59,000 bases of DNA from an uncultured Pseudomonadota bacterium (GTDB lineage: Bacteria > Pseudomonadota > Gammaproteobacteria > Burkholderiales > Methylophilaceae). The notes under the pieces were generated by a model that worked only from the letters and a program-made list of their open reading frames with translations, was not told where the DNA came from and did not search any database. The stretch spans positions 1-59,000 of the forward strand of contig CAILXF010000029.1 in the NCBI GenBank assembly GCA_903838125.1, read 5' to 3'. This document shows positions 1 through 9,394 of this stretch, one piece after another; positions within the stretch are counted from its first letter, which is position 1, and each line of letters opens with the position of its first letter. Made by a program: the position numbers and the translations under genes.

Positions 1-1
1 G

Positions 2-112
2 GGTTCGTTGTGGTTGTTAGAGGCAGTTAGTAGTTTAACACTTACGGTTTTAATCAGCCGCTATGCGGCATATTCGAAGGGTGGTTTGCCCATTCACAGA
101 TCTATATTATAG
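2..112 (+). CDS. Possible C-terminal end of a gene running in from the left edge
   Basis: One plus-strand frame is open from the window edge to a TAG at 110-112 and gives 36 residues. The first part is hydrophobic and resembles the end of a membrane segment (LWLLEAVSSLTLTVLISRYA), followed by a short basic, polar tail. No start codon or domain can be judged from so short a piece, and a frame of 36 codons can be open by chance. I do not recognise the family. If real, it is convergent with the EF-hand gene that ends at 232. Confidence 0.3.
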   Translation, partial: GSLWLLEAVSSLTLTVLISRYAAYSKGGLPIHRSIL

Positions 113-177
113 GTTTTCTATGTTTAGCATGCCTTTAAAAGCCTCTTGACGATGGATGCAATACTTAGGATTTTAAT

Positions 178-208
178 AAAAAAAGGCGGAAACACTTAAG
201 CTTCCACC
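178..208 (-). terminator. Rho-independent terminator of the EF-hand gene
   Basis: Read on the minus strand, GGTGGAA and TTCCGCC form a seven-pair stem with one G-T pair and a ten-base loop, followed directly by seven T residues. It lies 24 bases after the stop codon of the minus-strand EF-hand gene. Confidence 0.8.
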
Positions 209-231
209 TTAGGTTGATTGCTAATTAACGA

Positions 232-726
232 TTATTTGATTTTATGCACATGCATAAATTGGTGCACTTCTTCGCGATCTACCGTACCGTCTTTATCGGT
301 GTCAATGGCATCAAAGTTTTTAGAAACTTTAGGTAGTTTTTTAGCTTCCTCTTTGGTTAAAGTTCCGTCAGTATCGATATCAGCAGCGCTAAATTCTTTT
401 GAGCGTTTTTCATGCATAGCATCAGATTTTTTGTTATGTGGATGAGAAATACCGCCCATGTCTTCTCCGCAAGCGTTCATCTCATCTTTACTTACCGTAC
501 CATCTTTATCGGTATCCATTTTTTCAAAATTTTTGTCGCACATTACTTTTGCTTCAGCTTTATCTAAGGTGCCGTCTTTGTCGGCGTCGGCTTCTTCAAA
601 AGTTTTTTTGCTATGCATTTTACAATGCTCGCCCATGCCATCATGGTTGGCATAAGCTGGCAAGGATAAAGTTAAGGTCAAGCCTGCGCCTAACGCGGTT
701 ATTGCAAGAGCGTTCAATAGTTTCAT
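232..726 (-). CDS. Secreted four-EF-hand metal-binding protein
   Basis: A 164-residue protein with a Sec signal peptide (residues 1-26, basic start, hydrophobic core, cleavage near AYA-N), so it should act in the periplasm. Four canonical EF-hand loops can be read: 47-58 (DADKDGTLDKAE), 71-82, 116-127 and 142-153, each with D at positions 1, 3 and 5, G at 6 and E at 12. Loops 1 and 4 also carry D at position 9. Only 12 residues separate loops 1 and 2, and 14 separate loops 3 and 4, which is shorter than in calmodulin and like the spacing in the lanthanide protein lanmodulin. The lanmodulin-type proline at loop position 2 is absent. There are His and Cys residues near the mature N-terminus. 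A good AGGATT ribosome site precedes the ATG. Calcium or lanthanide binding is an inference. Confidence 0.85.
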   Translation of the reverse strand: MKLLNALAITALGAGLTLTLSLPAYANHDGMGEHCKMHSKKTFEEADADKDGTLDKAEAKVMCDKNFEKMDTDKDGTVSKDEMNACGEDMGGISHPHNKKSDAMHEKRSKEFSAADIDTDGTLTKEEAKKLPKVSKNFDAIDTDKDGTVDREEVHQFMHVHKIK

Positions 727-922
727 GATTCATAAATCCTAAAATAAAATTGTTTAGTCGGCATGGACAAAGTGAAAATTACAAAACTGCAATCTACTTA
801 AAAGAATGCCAAGCGAGTTAGTGAGTTCAATTATGCAACAATTCCAAGCCTGATGTAAGTAAGCTTTTCGTTATTTTAAGTGTACTTGATACGCATCAAT
901 AACTCTGGTTCTGAGGTGTACA

Positions 923-2761
923 ATGGCGGCCATGTCAAATCACTCCGCCCTACAACGCCTACATGAAGTTTTCGGTTACTCCTCTTTTCGAGGTGAGCAA
1001 CAAGCGATTGTTGAACATGTGACGGATGGTGGCGATGCGCTGGTCTTGATGCCTACCGGTGGTGGCAAGTCTTTGTGTTATCAATTACCCGCACTTTTGC
1101 GCGAAGGGGTGGCCATTGTGGTGTCACCATTAATTGCTCTCATGCAAGATCAAGTCGACGCGCTACAGCAACTTGGCGTGCGTGCGGCGTTCTTAAATTC
1201 AAGCTTAGACGCCGAATCAGCGCGTGAAGTGACGGCGCGTTTGATGCATGGAGATTTGCAGATATTGTATGTTGCCCCTGAGCGCTTGCTAATGACTAAC
1301 TTTTTGGGGCTGCTTGAACAAATAGAGCTTGGTACCGGTATTGCCTTGTTTGCTATTGATGAAGCCCATTGCGTTTCGCAATGGGGGCATGATTTTCGTC
1401 CAGAATATCGTCAACTAACCGTGCTGCATGAACGCTTCCCACAAGTGCCACGCATCGCCTTAACAGCCACTGCTGATGCGCCAACACGTGCAGAGATTGT
1501 AGAGCGCTTAGCACTGGAAAACGCGCGTCATTTTGTATCTAGTTTTGATCGCCCCAACATACGATACAGAGTCACCCTTAAAGATAATGCGCGCCAGCAA
1601 CTAGAAGCCTTTATTGAAGCTGAGCATGCTAACGATGCTGGTATTATTTATTGCTTATCAAGGCGCAAGGTGGAAGAAACTGCGGAGTGGTTAAAGTCAC
1701 GTGGTTGGGATGCGCAGCCTTATCATGCAGGTCTCGATGCCAGTATACGCAATGCTAATCAGCGAAGATTTTTGCGTGAAGAAGGTGTGATTATGGTTGC
1801 CACAGTAGCCTTTGGCATGGGTATAGATAAACCCAATGTTCGTTTTGTTGCCCATTTAGATTTACCGAAAAGTATGGAAGGTTATTATCAAGAAACTGGT
1901 CGTGCAGGTCGCGACGGCCTACCCGCTAATGCTTGGATGGCTTATGGTTTGGGTGATGTCGTCAGTATGCGCAAAATGCTTGACTCTGGTGACGCTCCGG
2001 AGCAACGTAAACAGGTAGAACGGCAAAAGCTAGACGCCTTGCTTGGTTTTTGCGAGTCCACGGCATGTCGACACCAAACCCTGCTACGCTACTTTGGCGA
2101 ACAGCACCTTGGTGATTGTGGACAATGCGATAACTGTTTGCAGCCTGTAGATACTTGGGATGCTACGCAGGCGGCACAAATGGCTTTATCTTGCGTATAT
2201 CGAACGGGTCAGCGTTTTGGTGTTGTACATTTGATTGACGTATTATTGGGTAAAGTCTCCCCAAGAGTAGACCAATTTTCACATCACACCTTGAGTACAT
2301 TTGGAATTGGCAAAGAGTTGTCGCAACAGCAATGGAGTAGTGTGTTTAGGCAATTGGTAGCGGGTGGATTTTTAGAAGCCGATATTGAAGCCTACGGTGG
2401 CCTTAAACTCACCGCTTTATCACGCCCAGTGCTCCGTAGCGAAACTGAAGTGTGGTTGCGTCGTGATAATGAAGTGGTCAAACGTAAAGTGAGTAAAGCT
2501 GGGCGAGGTGCTAATGCTAAAGAGGCGTATGTGGCGGTTAGTGAAGATCCGTTGTGGTATCTGCTCAAAGACAAGCGTACCGAATTGGCACGTGAGCAAG
2601 GTGTGCCGCCTTATTTAATCTTTCATGACAGCACTTTATTGGAATTTATGAATCGTAGGCCGACCAATTTATCTCAAATGGCTAATATCAGCGGAGTCGG
2701 TCAAGCGAAGTTGGAGCGTTACGGGGCGGCTTTTTTGCAGGTTCTGATAAACGCTATCTAA
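923..2761 (+). CDS. recQ: ATP-dependent DNA helicase RecQ
   Basis: A 612-residue superfamily 2 helicase that unwinds DNA 3' to 5' in recombination and stalled-fork repair. Domains in order: helicase core with Walker A (MPTGGGKS, about 43-50) and a DEAH box near residue 146 followed by the RecQ-specific aromatic-rich loop ([13 protein letters not shown]); second RecA lobe ending in ETGRAGRDG; zinc-binding RQC region with four cysteines (CESTAC...CGQCDNC, about 375-405); winged helix; and a C-terminal HRDC domain (about 530-612). Length is normal for bacterial RecQ. A GAGGTG ribosome site sits five bases before the ATG at 923; a second ATG lies three codons in. It stands alone and converges with ppsR, 21 bases away. 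Confidence 0.97.
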   Translation: MAAMSNHSALQRLHEVFGYSSFRGEQQAIVEHVTDGGDALVLMPTGGGKSLCYQLPALLREGVAIVVSPLIALMQDQVDALQQLGVRAAFLNSSLDAESAREVTARLMHGDLQILYVAPERLLMTNFLGLLEQIELGTGIALFAIDEAHCVSQWGHDFRPEYRQLTVLHERFPQVPRIALTATADAPTRAEIVERLALENARHFVSSFDRPNIRYRVTLKDNARQQLEAFIEAEHANDAGIIYCLSRRKVEETAEWLKSRGWDAQPYHAGLDASIRNANQRRFLREEGVIMVATVAFGMGIDKPNVRFVAHLDLPKSMEGYYQETGRAGRDGLPANAWMAYGLGDVVSMRKMLDSGDAPEQRKQVERQKLDALLGFCESTACRHQTLLRYFGEQHLGDCGQCDNCLQPVDTWDATQAAQMALSCVYRTGQRFGVVHLIDVLLGKVSPRVDQFSHHTLSTFGIGKELSQQQWSSVFRQLVAGGFLEADIEAYGGLKLTALSRPVLRSETEVWLRRDNEVVKRKVSKAGRGANAKEAYVAVSEDPLWYLLKDKRTELAREQGVPPYLIFHDSTLLEFMNRRPTNLSQMANISGVGQAKLERYGAAFLQVLINAI

Positions 2762-2782
2762 GCGAGCTCTGTTTATAAATAG

Positions 2783-3589
2783 CTAAACGTTATGATTGAT
2801 TTTTTCTAAAATAATTGCTGATAACTCTTCAATAGAGCGGCTGGTCGAGTCTGCCCAAGTAATACCAGAATTCAGCATTAGATTTTCTGCGGTGGTAATT
2901 TCTTTGCGACAATTGTCTAAAGATGCATATACGCTATTTGGTCTGCGCTCACTGCGAACTGAGTGAAGGCGCTCGGGTTTGATGGTTAAGCCGAATATTT
3001 TATCAAGATGCTTGTGCAAAATCGCTGGCAAAGTGCCGCGTTCAAAGTCTTCTGGAATCAGCGGATAATTAGCTGCTTTAATGCCAAACTGCATGGCTAG
3101 ATAAATGCTAGTAGGAGTTTTTCCGCATCGCGAAACACCGATTAGGATGACTTGAGCCTCTTCAAAGCCTGAGTTCGTCATGCCGTCATCATGGTTCAAC
3201 GTGTAGTTAATCGCTTCCATGCGGTCGTGGTAGCTACTACGGGTAATGCTATGCGCAATACCTGATCCAGTCAGTGGCATTTGATCTAACTCTTCACCTA
3301 ATGGATCTATAAAAGTTGAGAATAGGTCAATAAAGTAAGCATTGGATTGTTTAAGCGCATTACGCAAAGCAATATCACCTAATGACATGATTACCACTGG
3401 ACGACCACCATCTTGCTTGGTGGCCTGCAGTATTTCATTCTGCGCGTGCTGAATTTTTAACAGCGTGTCACTAAACGGCAACCTTACCTGGGTAAAGTGT
3501 GTTCGTGGAAAATGCTCTAGTAACTTACCTAACGCACCGGCGGTAATGCCGGTACTGTCAGAAATAAAAAATACGGTGCGATTGAGCAT
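2783..3589 (-). CDS. ppsR: PEP synthase regulatory protein (kinase/pyrophosphorylase)
   Basis: A 268-residue protein of the DUF299 family. Members inactivate phosphoenolpyruvate synthase by ADP-dependent phosphorylation of a threonine next to the catalytic histidine and reactivate it by phosphate-dependent removal. The N-terminus (FFISDSTGITA) and the P-loop GVSRCGKT at residues 151-158 are the family hallmarks. It follows ppsA by nine bases on the same strand, the expected arrangement for regulator and target. The target motif is present in the neighbouring PpsA (GGRTCH), which supports a working pair. Confidence 0.95.
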   Translation of the reverse strand: MLNRTVFFISDSTGITAGALGKLLEHFPRTHFTQVRLPFSDTLLKIQHAQNEILQATKQDGGRPVVIMSLGDIALRNALKQSNAYFIDLFSTFIDPLGEELDQMPLTGSGIAHSITRSSYHDRMEAINYTLNHDDGMTNSGFEEAQVILIGVSRCGKTPTSIYLAMQFGIKAANYPLIPEDFERGTLPAILHKHLDKIFGLTIKPERLHSVRSERRPNSVYASLDNCRKEITTAENLMLNSGITWADSTSRSIEELSAIILEKINHNV

Positions 3590-3598
3590 CTTTTTCTA

Positions 3599-5971
3599 TT
3601 ACTTCTTAGTGAGTCTTTGCCATGTAGCTACCACAGTGTCAGGATTTAATGACATTGATTGTATGCCTTCAGAGACTAACCACTCAGCGAAGTCTGGATG
3701 GTCGGATGGACCCTGACCGCAGATGCCTACGTATTTTCCTAAGCGGTTACAGGTGTTAATCGCCATTTTAATCAAGGCTTTCACTGCATCGTTACGTTCA
3801 TCAAAACCGTCAGCTAAGATGCCTGAATCGCGATCCATGCCCAATGTTAATTGGGTTAGGTCATTTGATCCGATAGAGAATCCATCAAAGTAGGCTAAGA
3901 ATTCTTCTGCCAATAAAGCATTGGATGGAATTTCACACATCATAATTAAACGCAGACCATTTTCACCGCGTTTTAGGCCGTTAGCAGCCATGATTTCTGT
4001 GACCGCTTTGGCTTCAGCAAGTGTGCGTACAAATGGAATCATCAATTCGACGTTCACCAAACCCATTTCATCACGTACTTTTTTCATGGCAGTACATTCC
4101 ATCGCAAAGCACTCTTTAAAGTCTTCAGCCATGTAACGCGCAGCACCACGGAAACCTATCATTGGATTTTCTTCATCTGGCTCGTAAATCTCACCACCGA
4201 CTAGTTTTTTGTACTCATTTGATTTAAAGTCTGACGTGCGCACAATTACTGGTTTTGGATAGAAAGCTGCAGCAATGGTTGCTACGCCTTCAGCCACTTT
4301 ATCAATATAAAACTGTTTCGGACTTGCATAACCACGTGCGCGATTTTTAATGGTTTTTTGAATACTCGCAGGCATGGCGTCCACATTTAATATGGCTTTC
4401 GGGTGTATGCCCACCATATTGTTAATTACAAACTCTAAACGGGCTAAACCTACGCCATCATTCGGTGTTTTAGCAAAACCAAATGCCATATCTGGATTAC
4501 CCACATTCATCATGATTTTACATGGGGCAGGCGCAAGGGTTGCTGTGGCTTGGCTGCTAACTTCAAAATCAAGTGCGCCGTGGTAAACAAAACCAGATTC
4601 ACCTTCAGCACATGATACTGTGACGATTTCGCCTTCACGCAAAATGTCGGTGGCATTGACTGAACCAACGATGGCAGGAATGCCAAGTTCACGCGCAATA
4701 ATAGCCGCATGACAAGTACGGCCACCACGGTTAGTCACCAATGCACTAGCACGCTTCATGACGGGTTCCCAGTTTGGGTCAGTCATATCCGCGACTAATA
4801 CATCACCGGGTTGTACTAAATGCATATCTGCTGGATCAAGCACGATACGCACAGGACCCACGCCCACTTTTTGTGTTACTGCTCGACCAACAACCAAAGG
4901 TGTCGCTGCATGTTTGTTGAGTTTAAAAGTCTCAGTTACGTTGTTGGCTGACTCTTGTGACTTTACTGTTTCTGGGCGCGCTTGCAAGATATATAGCTTG
5001 TTATCTATGCCGTTTTTCCCCCATTCAATATCCATAGGGCAGCCGTAATGGGCCTCAATGGTCATGGCGTAGCGGGCTAACTCTAAGATATCTTCATTTG
5101 AGAGTGAATAGCGATCACTATCGGCGGCATCGACTTCAACCGTGTGTGTACTTTTTCCAGCGCGAGTAGCATCTGAAAATATCATTTTGATCAGTTTAGA
5201 ACCCATCGTGCGGCGCACAATCGCTGGTTTACCTAAGGCTAATAGCGGTTTGTGAACGTAGAACTCATCAGGGTTAACTGCCCCTTGCACTACGGTTTCA
5301 CCTAGGCCGTATGATGAAGTAATAAATACAACATCTTTAAAGCCAGATTCAGTATCTATGGTAAACATCACGCCAGCACAGCCGATATCACTACGTACCA
5401 TTTGCTGGATACCAGCAGACAATGCGACGTCTGCGTGGACAAAACCTTTGTGTACGCGGTATGAGATAGCACGGTCATTATATAAAGACGCGAATACTTC
5501 TTTAATCGCATGCAAGATGTTATCTAAACCGTGAATGTTAAGGAAAGATTCTTGTTGCCCTGCAAACGAAGCATCAGGCAGATCTTCTGCCGTGGCCGAT
5601 GAACGCACTGCAAATGTAGCGCCATTTCCAGATTTTGCAATCAACATTTCATAGTGTTCAGCAATGGCTTTATCAAGTGCTGCCGGAAACGGTGCAGCCA
5701 TAATCCAGTCACGCACTTGTTTGCCACAAATAGCCAGCGCCTGCGTGTCATCTACATTGAGTTTGTCTAACTCAGCATTAATTTTTGCATCCAAACCATT
5801 TTGCGCTAAAAACTCACGATAAGCATCAGCTGTAGTCGCAAATCCTGTTGGTACACGGACGCCCTTGGCAGACAGCTGAGAAATCATCTCGCCCAAAGAA
5901 GCATTTTTACCGCCGACTGATGGCACATCTACATTACGTAAATTTTCAAATGGAATAACGTGGGCTGACAT
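3599..5971 (-). CDS. ppsA: Phosphoenolpyruvate synthase
   Basis: A 790-residue enzyme converting pyruvate, ATP and water to PEP, AMP and phosphate, the gluconeogenic entry point. Order: N-terminal ATP-binding domain ([11 protein letters not shown] at the start; [20 protein letters not shown]), central phosphohistidine domain with GGRTCHAA, in which His421 is the expected phosphoryl carrier and Thr419 the expected target of PpsR, then a C-terminal TIM-barrel with the closing motif [10 protein letters not shown]. Length is typical. AAGGAA precedes the ATG at good spacing. In a RuMP methylotroph this links C3 products of formaldehyde fixation back to hexose phosphates. It is the first gene of a two-gene unit with ppsR. 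Confidence 0.97.
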   Translation of the reverse strand: MSAHVIPFENLRNVDVPSVGGKNASLGEMISQLSAKGVRVPTGFATTADAYREFLAQNGLDAKINAELDKLNVDDTQALAICGKQVRDWIMAAPFPAALDKAIAEHYEMLIAKSGNGATFAVRSSATAEDLPDASFAGQQESFLNIHGLDNILHAIKEVFASLYNDRAISYRVHKGFVHADVALSAGIQQMVRSDIGCAGVMFTIDTESGFKDVVFITSSYGLGETVVQGAVNPDEFYVHKPLLALGKPAIVRRTMGSKLIKMIFSDATRAGKSTHTVEVDAADSDRYSLSNEDILELARYAMTIEAHYGCPMDIEWGKNGIDNKLYILQARPETVKSQESANNVTETFKLNKHAATPLVVGRAVTQKVGVGPVRIVLDPADMHLVQPGDVLVADMTDPNWEPVMKRASALVTNRGGRTCHAAIIARELGIPAIVGSVNATDILREGEIVTVSCAEGESGFVYHGALDFEVSSQATATLAPAPCKIMMNVGNPDMAFGFAKTPNDGVGLARLEFVINNMVGIHPKAILNVDAMPASIQKTIKNRARGYASPKQFYIDKVAEGVATIAAAFYPKPVIVRTSDFKSNEYKKLVGGEIYEPDEENPMIGFRGAARYMAEDFKECFAMECTAMKKVRDEMGLVNVELMIPFVRTLAEAKAVTEIMAANGLKRGENGLRLIMMCEIPSNALLAEEFLAYFDGFSIGSNDLTQLTLGMDRDSGILADGFDERNDAVKALIKMAINTCNRLGKYVGICGQGPSDHPDFAEWLVSEGIQSMSLNPDTVVATWQRLTKK

Positions 5972-6357
5972 GATAGTTCCTTGATCTTGATAATCGAGTG
6001 ATTGAATTTCAACTTTTTAACGCAAATTTCGTTAACACGCATATTTGTTTTGCTTGGAGCTTTACTTAATTGCGTGTTGCTAGGCTGGTTAATTTTTTGA
6101 GTTATTATTTGTAATAAGTTATTTTGCCTAAATATAAGCCTATTGTCACCTTAAAAACTGTAGTTTTCGATAAAAATTTTGTTAGTTTCTCGCCTTAGGC
6201 ATGAATAGATTTCATCTTACATATGAAAAGATAAGTCGGTCAGCTAGAATAAGCAAGATTAAGTGAGAATCATTGCAAGAAACCCTTTCCCATTTTTAAC
6301 GATGAGCCCATGTTGAACCCTGAGTTAATGCCCACAAAAGGTTGTGCTGAAACAGTC
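5972..6357. other. Divergent intergenic region between ppsA and the H4MPT operon
   Basis: About 390 bases without a convincing gene. It must hold the promoters for ppsA (minus) and for the mptG operon (plus). It is AT-rich and contains a perfect inverted repeat, TTATTA-tttg-TAATAA, at 6102-6117 that could be an operator. No confident -35/-10 pair was found by eye. Confidence 0.5.
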
Positions 6358-7365
6358 ATGCAAATTTCTGAGATTTCTGTGTGTACCACAGCGCGGCTAC
6401 ATATGGGTTTTTTTGACTTGAACGGCGGGTTAGGGCGCAAGTTTGGCGGTATTGGACTTGCGCTAGATGCGCCGCAACTGGCATTAATCGCCAGTACTGA
6501 TAACACATCAGCACCATTATTGATAACAGCTTTAGGTGATGCTAACGCGTCCGTTGTTGCTAAGGCTAAAAAGATTGCCAGTCAAATGATGACGCAATTG
6601 AAAATTAAAGGCCATTTACACTTACATATAGAGCAGCACATTGCAGAGCACGCGGGCTTAGGTTCTGGTACACAATTGGCTTTAGCAATTGGGAGTGCTA
6701 TTAGTCATCTTTATCATCTCAACTTAAGCACCTTGCAAATTGCACAACTAGCTAGTCGTGGCGCACGCTCTGGTATCGGTATTGCAGCTTTTAACTATGG
6801 TGGTGTTCTAATAGATGGTGGGCGTGCTGTGGACTCGACGACTACTTCTAAGTTACCACCTTTACTGGCACGCTATGATTTTCCTGACGCATGGCGAGTG
6901 TTATTGATATTAGACAGCAGTTTCCCGGGTATTCATGGTGAAGAAGAACGCACTGCTTTTAATCACCTGCCAGAATTTTCTGCAAACTTGGCCGCACATT
7001 TGTGTCGGCACGTTTTGATGCAAGCGATGCCAGCCTTGGTGGAGCAGGATTTAACCGCGTTTGGTCATAGCATTCAAGAGTTACAAATGCATGTAGGTGA
7101 TTATTTTGCACCAGCGCAAGGAGGACGCTATGCCAGTCCGTTGGTAGCGAATGTACTTCAGGATCTACAGCACATGGGTGTTGCCTGTTATGGGCAAAGC
7201 TCATGGGGCCCAACTGGTTTTGCGGTTTTTGAAACCGATGAGGCAGCTCAAGAACACTTGCAGAAACTCCAATCTAAATTTAGTGATTCAGCCTTAAGTT
7301 GGATGGTCTGCGGTGGTCGTAATCATTCGGCGATAATCAAATCTTTACCTTTGAAAGAAGCTTAA
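6358..7365 (+). CDS. mptG: Beta-ribofuranosylaminobenzene 5'-phosphate synthase (H4MPT biosynthesis)
   Basis: GHMP-kinase-fold enzyme that condenses p-aminobenzoate with PRPP, releasing CO2 and pyrophosphate, the first committed step to (dephospho)tetrahydromethanopterin. Family features: the N-terminal ARLHMGFFDLNGGLGRKFGG and the glycine/serine loop HAGLGSGTQLALAIG. The frame is open back to an ATG at 6310, but family members begin shortly before the ARLH motif, so the ATG at 6358 (MQISEISV) fits best; neither start has a strong ribosome site. It is the first gene of a tightly packed plus-strand operon, with mtdB five bases downstream. p-Aminobenzoate may come from the pabB gene at 19.8 kb. 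Confidence 0.93.
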   Translation: MQISEISVCTTARLHMGFFDLNGGLGRKFGGIGLALDAPQLALIASTDNTSAPLLITALGDANASVVAKAKKIASQMMTQLKIKGHLHLHIEQHIAEHAGLGSGTQLALAIGSAISHLYHLNLSTLQIAQLASRGARSGIGIAAFNYGGVLIDGGRAVDSTTTSKLPPLLARYDFPDAWRVLLILDSSFPGIHGEEERTAFNHLPEFSANLAAHLCRHVLMQAMPALVEQDLTAFGHSIQELQMHVGDYFAPAQGGRYASPLVANVLQDLQHMGVACYGQSSWGPTGFAVFETDEAAQEHLQKLQSKFSDSALSWMVCGGRNHSAIIKSLPLKEA

Positions 7366-7370
7366 ATATT

Positions 7371-8270
7371 ATGGAAAAAGTCAGAATTTTGCACTTAATT
7401 ACCGCGTCCAAAAACGCTAGTCCATTTGACGTGAATATGGCTTATGACGCAGGTTTTGATAAGGTAGTGCCTTACACTAACGTAGCCTTAGATGAAGTGG
7501 TTGCCCTCACGCAGGACGCAATTTTTTCACGCAGTCCTTCTGGCGTAAAGCGTGAAGGTATCTTTATTGGTGGGCGCGATATTGATTTAGCGATGCAAAT
7601 GTTGAATTTAAGTAAGGGCGCAATGTTTAGCCCATTTTCTTGTTCCGTATTTGCTGATCCATCGGGTGCATTTACTACGGCGGCGGCGATGGTGGCCAAG
7701 ATTGAATTTAATCTACATAAACACTTTGGACTAGATCTCAGCGGCAAAACCTTAAGCGTCTTTGGTGCCAGTGGTCCCGTGGGTAGCTGCGCTGCTATTA
7801 TTGCTGCGCTACAAGGCGCAACGGTGCAATTAGTAGCGCATCGTGCAGTCGCTGAGCTTGAACAAAAAGTCTTGGCTTGGAATACGCAGTTTCAGATTAA
7901 CCTGCAGGTCGTGGATGGAAGCTCAGAGCCTGCTAAAAAACATGTGCTGGAATCTACAGAGATTGCGCTATGCGCGGCTGCGGCTGGTGTGCAGGTGCTA
8001 AGCATAAATCATTTGTCGGTAGCAAAACAATTAAAAATTGTGGCCGACGTTAATGCCGTTGCGCCATTAGGCGTCGCTGGGGTCTTGGTCAGTGCAGATG
8101 GCGTAAAGATTGAAGGTAGTTTAGCTTACGGCATAGGCGCCATGGCCATAGGCTCGCTTAAATATATGACGCAACAACAGCTACTTCAACAAATGTTAAG
8201 CGCAGATAAGCCACAGGTGTTTGAGTTTATGGCAGCTTTTAAATTGGCGAGTGCATTATTAAACCATTAA
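7371..8270 (+). CDS. mtdB: Methylene-tetrahydromethanopterin dehydrogenase
   Basis: A 299-residue NAD(P)-dependent enzyme oxidising methylene-H4MPT to methenyl-H4MPT in formaldehyde oxidation. The dinucleotide-binding motif GASGPVG is at about residues 131-137 after a beta strand (KTLSVF). The N-terminal half keeps the MtdB pattern of FDVNMAYDAG, an IFIGGRD stretch and FSCSVFADPSGAFTTAAA. It sits between mptG and the cyclohydrolase gene region, the substrate-order context expected for MtdB. A methylene-tetrahydrofolate (MtdA/MtdC-like) specificity cannot be excluded by eye, but context favours H4MPT. Confidence 0.9.
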   Translation: MEKVRILHLITASKNASPFDVNMAYDAGFDKVVPYTNVALDEVVALTQDAIFSRSPSGVKREGIFIGGRDIDLAMQMLNLSKGAMFSPFSCSVFADPSGAFTTAAAMVAKIEFNLHKHFGLDLSGKTLSVFGASGPVGSCAAIIAALQGATVQLVAHRAVAELEQKVLAWNTQFQINLQVVDGSSEPAKKHVLESTEIALCAAAAGVQVLSINHLSVAKQLKIVADVNAVAPLGVAGVLVSADGVKIEGSLAYGIGAMAIGSLKYMTQQQLLQQMLSADKPQVFEFMAAFKLASALLNH

Positions 8271-9394
8271 TTTTAGTTATTGCATTGTCGGCACGTCCTT
8301 TTGTAGAGTCTGCCAAGCGTGCCGGTTATCGTATTACTGCAATTGATGCCTACGCGGATATGGAAACTTTGGCCTTAGCTGAACTTTCCGTAGTTGTAGA
8401 TTGCGATCAGCAAGGGTTTGATGCACAAGCACTATTGGCTATGATCAATGACTTGGATGCTAGTCAGTATTTAGGATTTGTCTACGGCAGTGGTTTTGAG
8501 GCGCAACCAGAACTGCTCCAAAAAATTTCTTCTAAGATACCTTTGCTCGGCAATACTGCGGCTACGGTATCTAAGATCAAAACAGCTTTTAGTTTCTTTG
8601 ACAACTTACAGCAACTTAACATTCCTTTTCCTAACGTTGTTAAGTGCCCTCCAGCAGAGCCAAAACACCGTTACTTGAAAAAATTTGCAGCAGGTAGCGG
8701 TGGTAGCCATATCAGTTGGGCAAAAAAATCCAGCCAGTCGTTAGAGTCGAACTGTTATTACCAAGAGTATATTAGGGGATGCTCTGTATCTTTATTGTTT
8801 TTGGCGCATAACAATTCAGTCGAAGTTATAGGCTTTAATGAGCAGTGGTTGTCTCCTAGTGTAGCCATGCCATTTCGTTATGGCGGTGCGGTAAGTCAAT
8901 TTCACTTAGCCACTGACATCCAACGGCAACTTATTAACTCAGCCCAGAAAATAACGTTGGCGTTTGGTTTGCTCGGCTTAAATAGTCTGGATGCCATTGT
9001 GGCTGAAGGCATTGTCTATATACTTGAAATTAACCCAAGATTGACTGCCACGGTTGGTTTGTATGTTGAATCCAATCTTTTTCAGCAACATATAAAAGCT
9101 TGTTTAGGGCAGTCGCCAATAGTTGCGATGAGCGTTAAGGAGGCTTCGGCGCATGCTATCGTCTATGCGCCTGCTGAGTTGACGATTACTACGGGCTTGG
9201 CATGGCCAGATTGGGCTGTTGATATCCCTGATATAACAAAGAAAAATGCAGTCATTAAAGAGGGTAATCCTGTTTGCACGGTAGTCGCACAGTCTTTAAA
9301 TGCAGAAAGTGCCAAGCAACTTGCTCAAACTCGCGTTAAACTGATGCTACAGTTATTAGAAGTTTGTAGAGGAACCCATGTTCAACACCGTTGA
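8258..9394 (+). CDS. ATP-grasp ligase of the H4MPT/methylofuran island (orfY-like, COG2232 type)
   Basis: ATP-grasp family protein of the kind found in all bacterial H4MPT islands. Visible features: an N-terminal Rossmann-like segment, a glycine-rich loop (KKFAAGSGGSHISWAK), a LEINPRLTATVGLY motif holding the metal-binding Glu and Asn, and a C-terminal extension. The usual start call would be TTG at 8285, but this removes the first beta strand. The frame continues upstream through K-P-L-I-L-V-I-A-L and contains no ATG, GTG or TTG before a stop at 8240; an ATT at 8258, seven bases after a weak GGCGAG, is the best candidate start. It then overlaps the end of mtdB by 13 bases and mch by 17. The exact substrate is unknown; ATP-grasp enzymes form amide or peptide bonds. 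Confidence 0.75.
   Translation: MKPLILVIALSARPFVESAKRAGYRITAIDAYADMETLALAELSVVVDCDQQGFDAQALLAMINDLDASQYLGFVYGSGFEAQPELLQKISSKIPLLGNTAATVSKIKTAFSFFDNLQQLNIPFPNVVKCPPAEPKHRYLKKFAAGSGGSHISWAKKSSQSLESNCYYQEYIRGCSVSLLFLAHNNSVEVIGFNEQWLSPSVAMPFRYGGAVSQFHLATDIQRQLINSAQKITLAFGLLGLNSLDAIVAEGIVYILEINPRLTATVGLYVESNLFQQHIKACLGQSPIVAMSVKEASAHAIVYAPAELTITTGLAWPDWAVDIPDITKKNAVIKEGNPVCTVVAQSLNAESAKQLAQTRVKLMLQLLEVCRGTHVQHR

Noticed and set aside
1-120. Partial tRNA or rRNA at the left edge
   Set aside because: GGTTCG-like words occur, but no acceptor, anticodon or T-arm pairing can be built; an open frame explains the stretch better.
6310-6357. Longer N-terminus for mptG from ATG 6310
   Set aside because: The extra 16 residues have no counterpart in the family and the conserved part begins directly after the later ATG.
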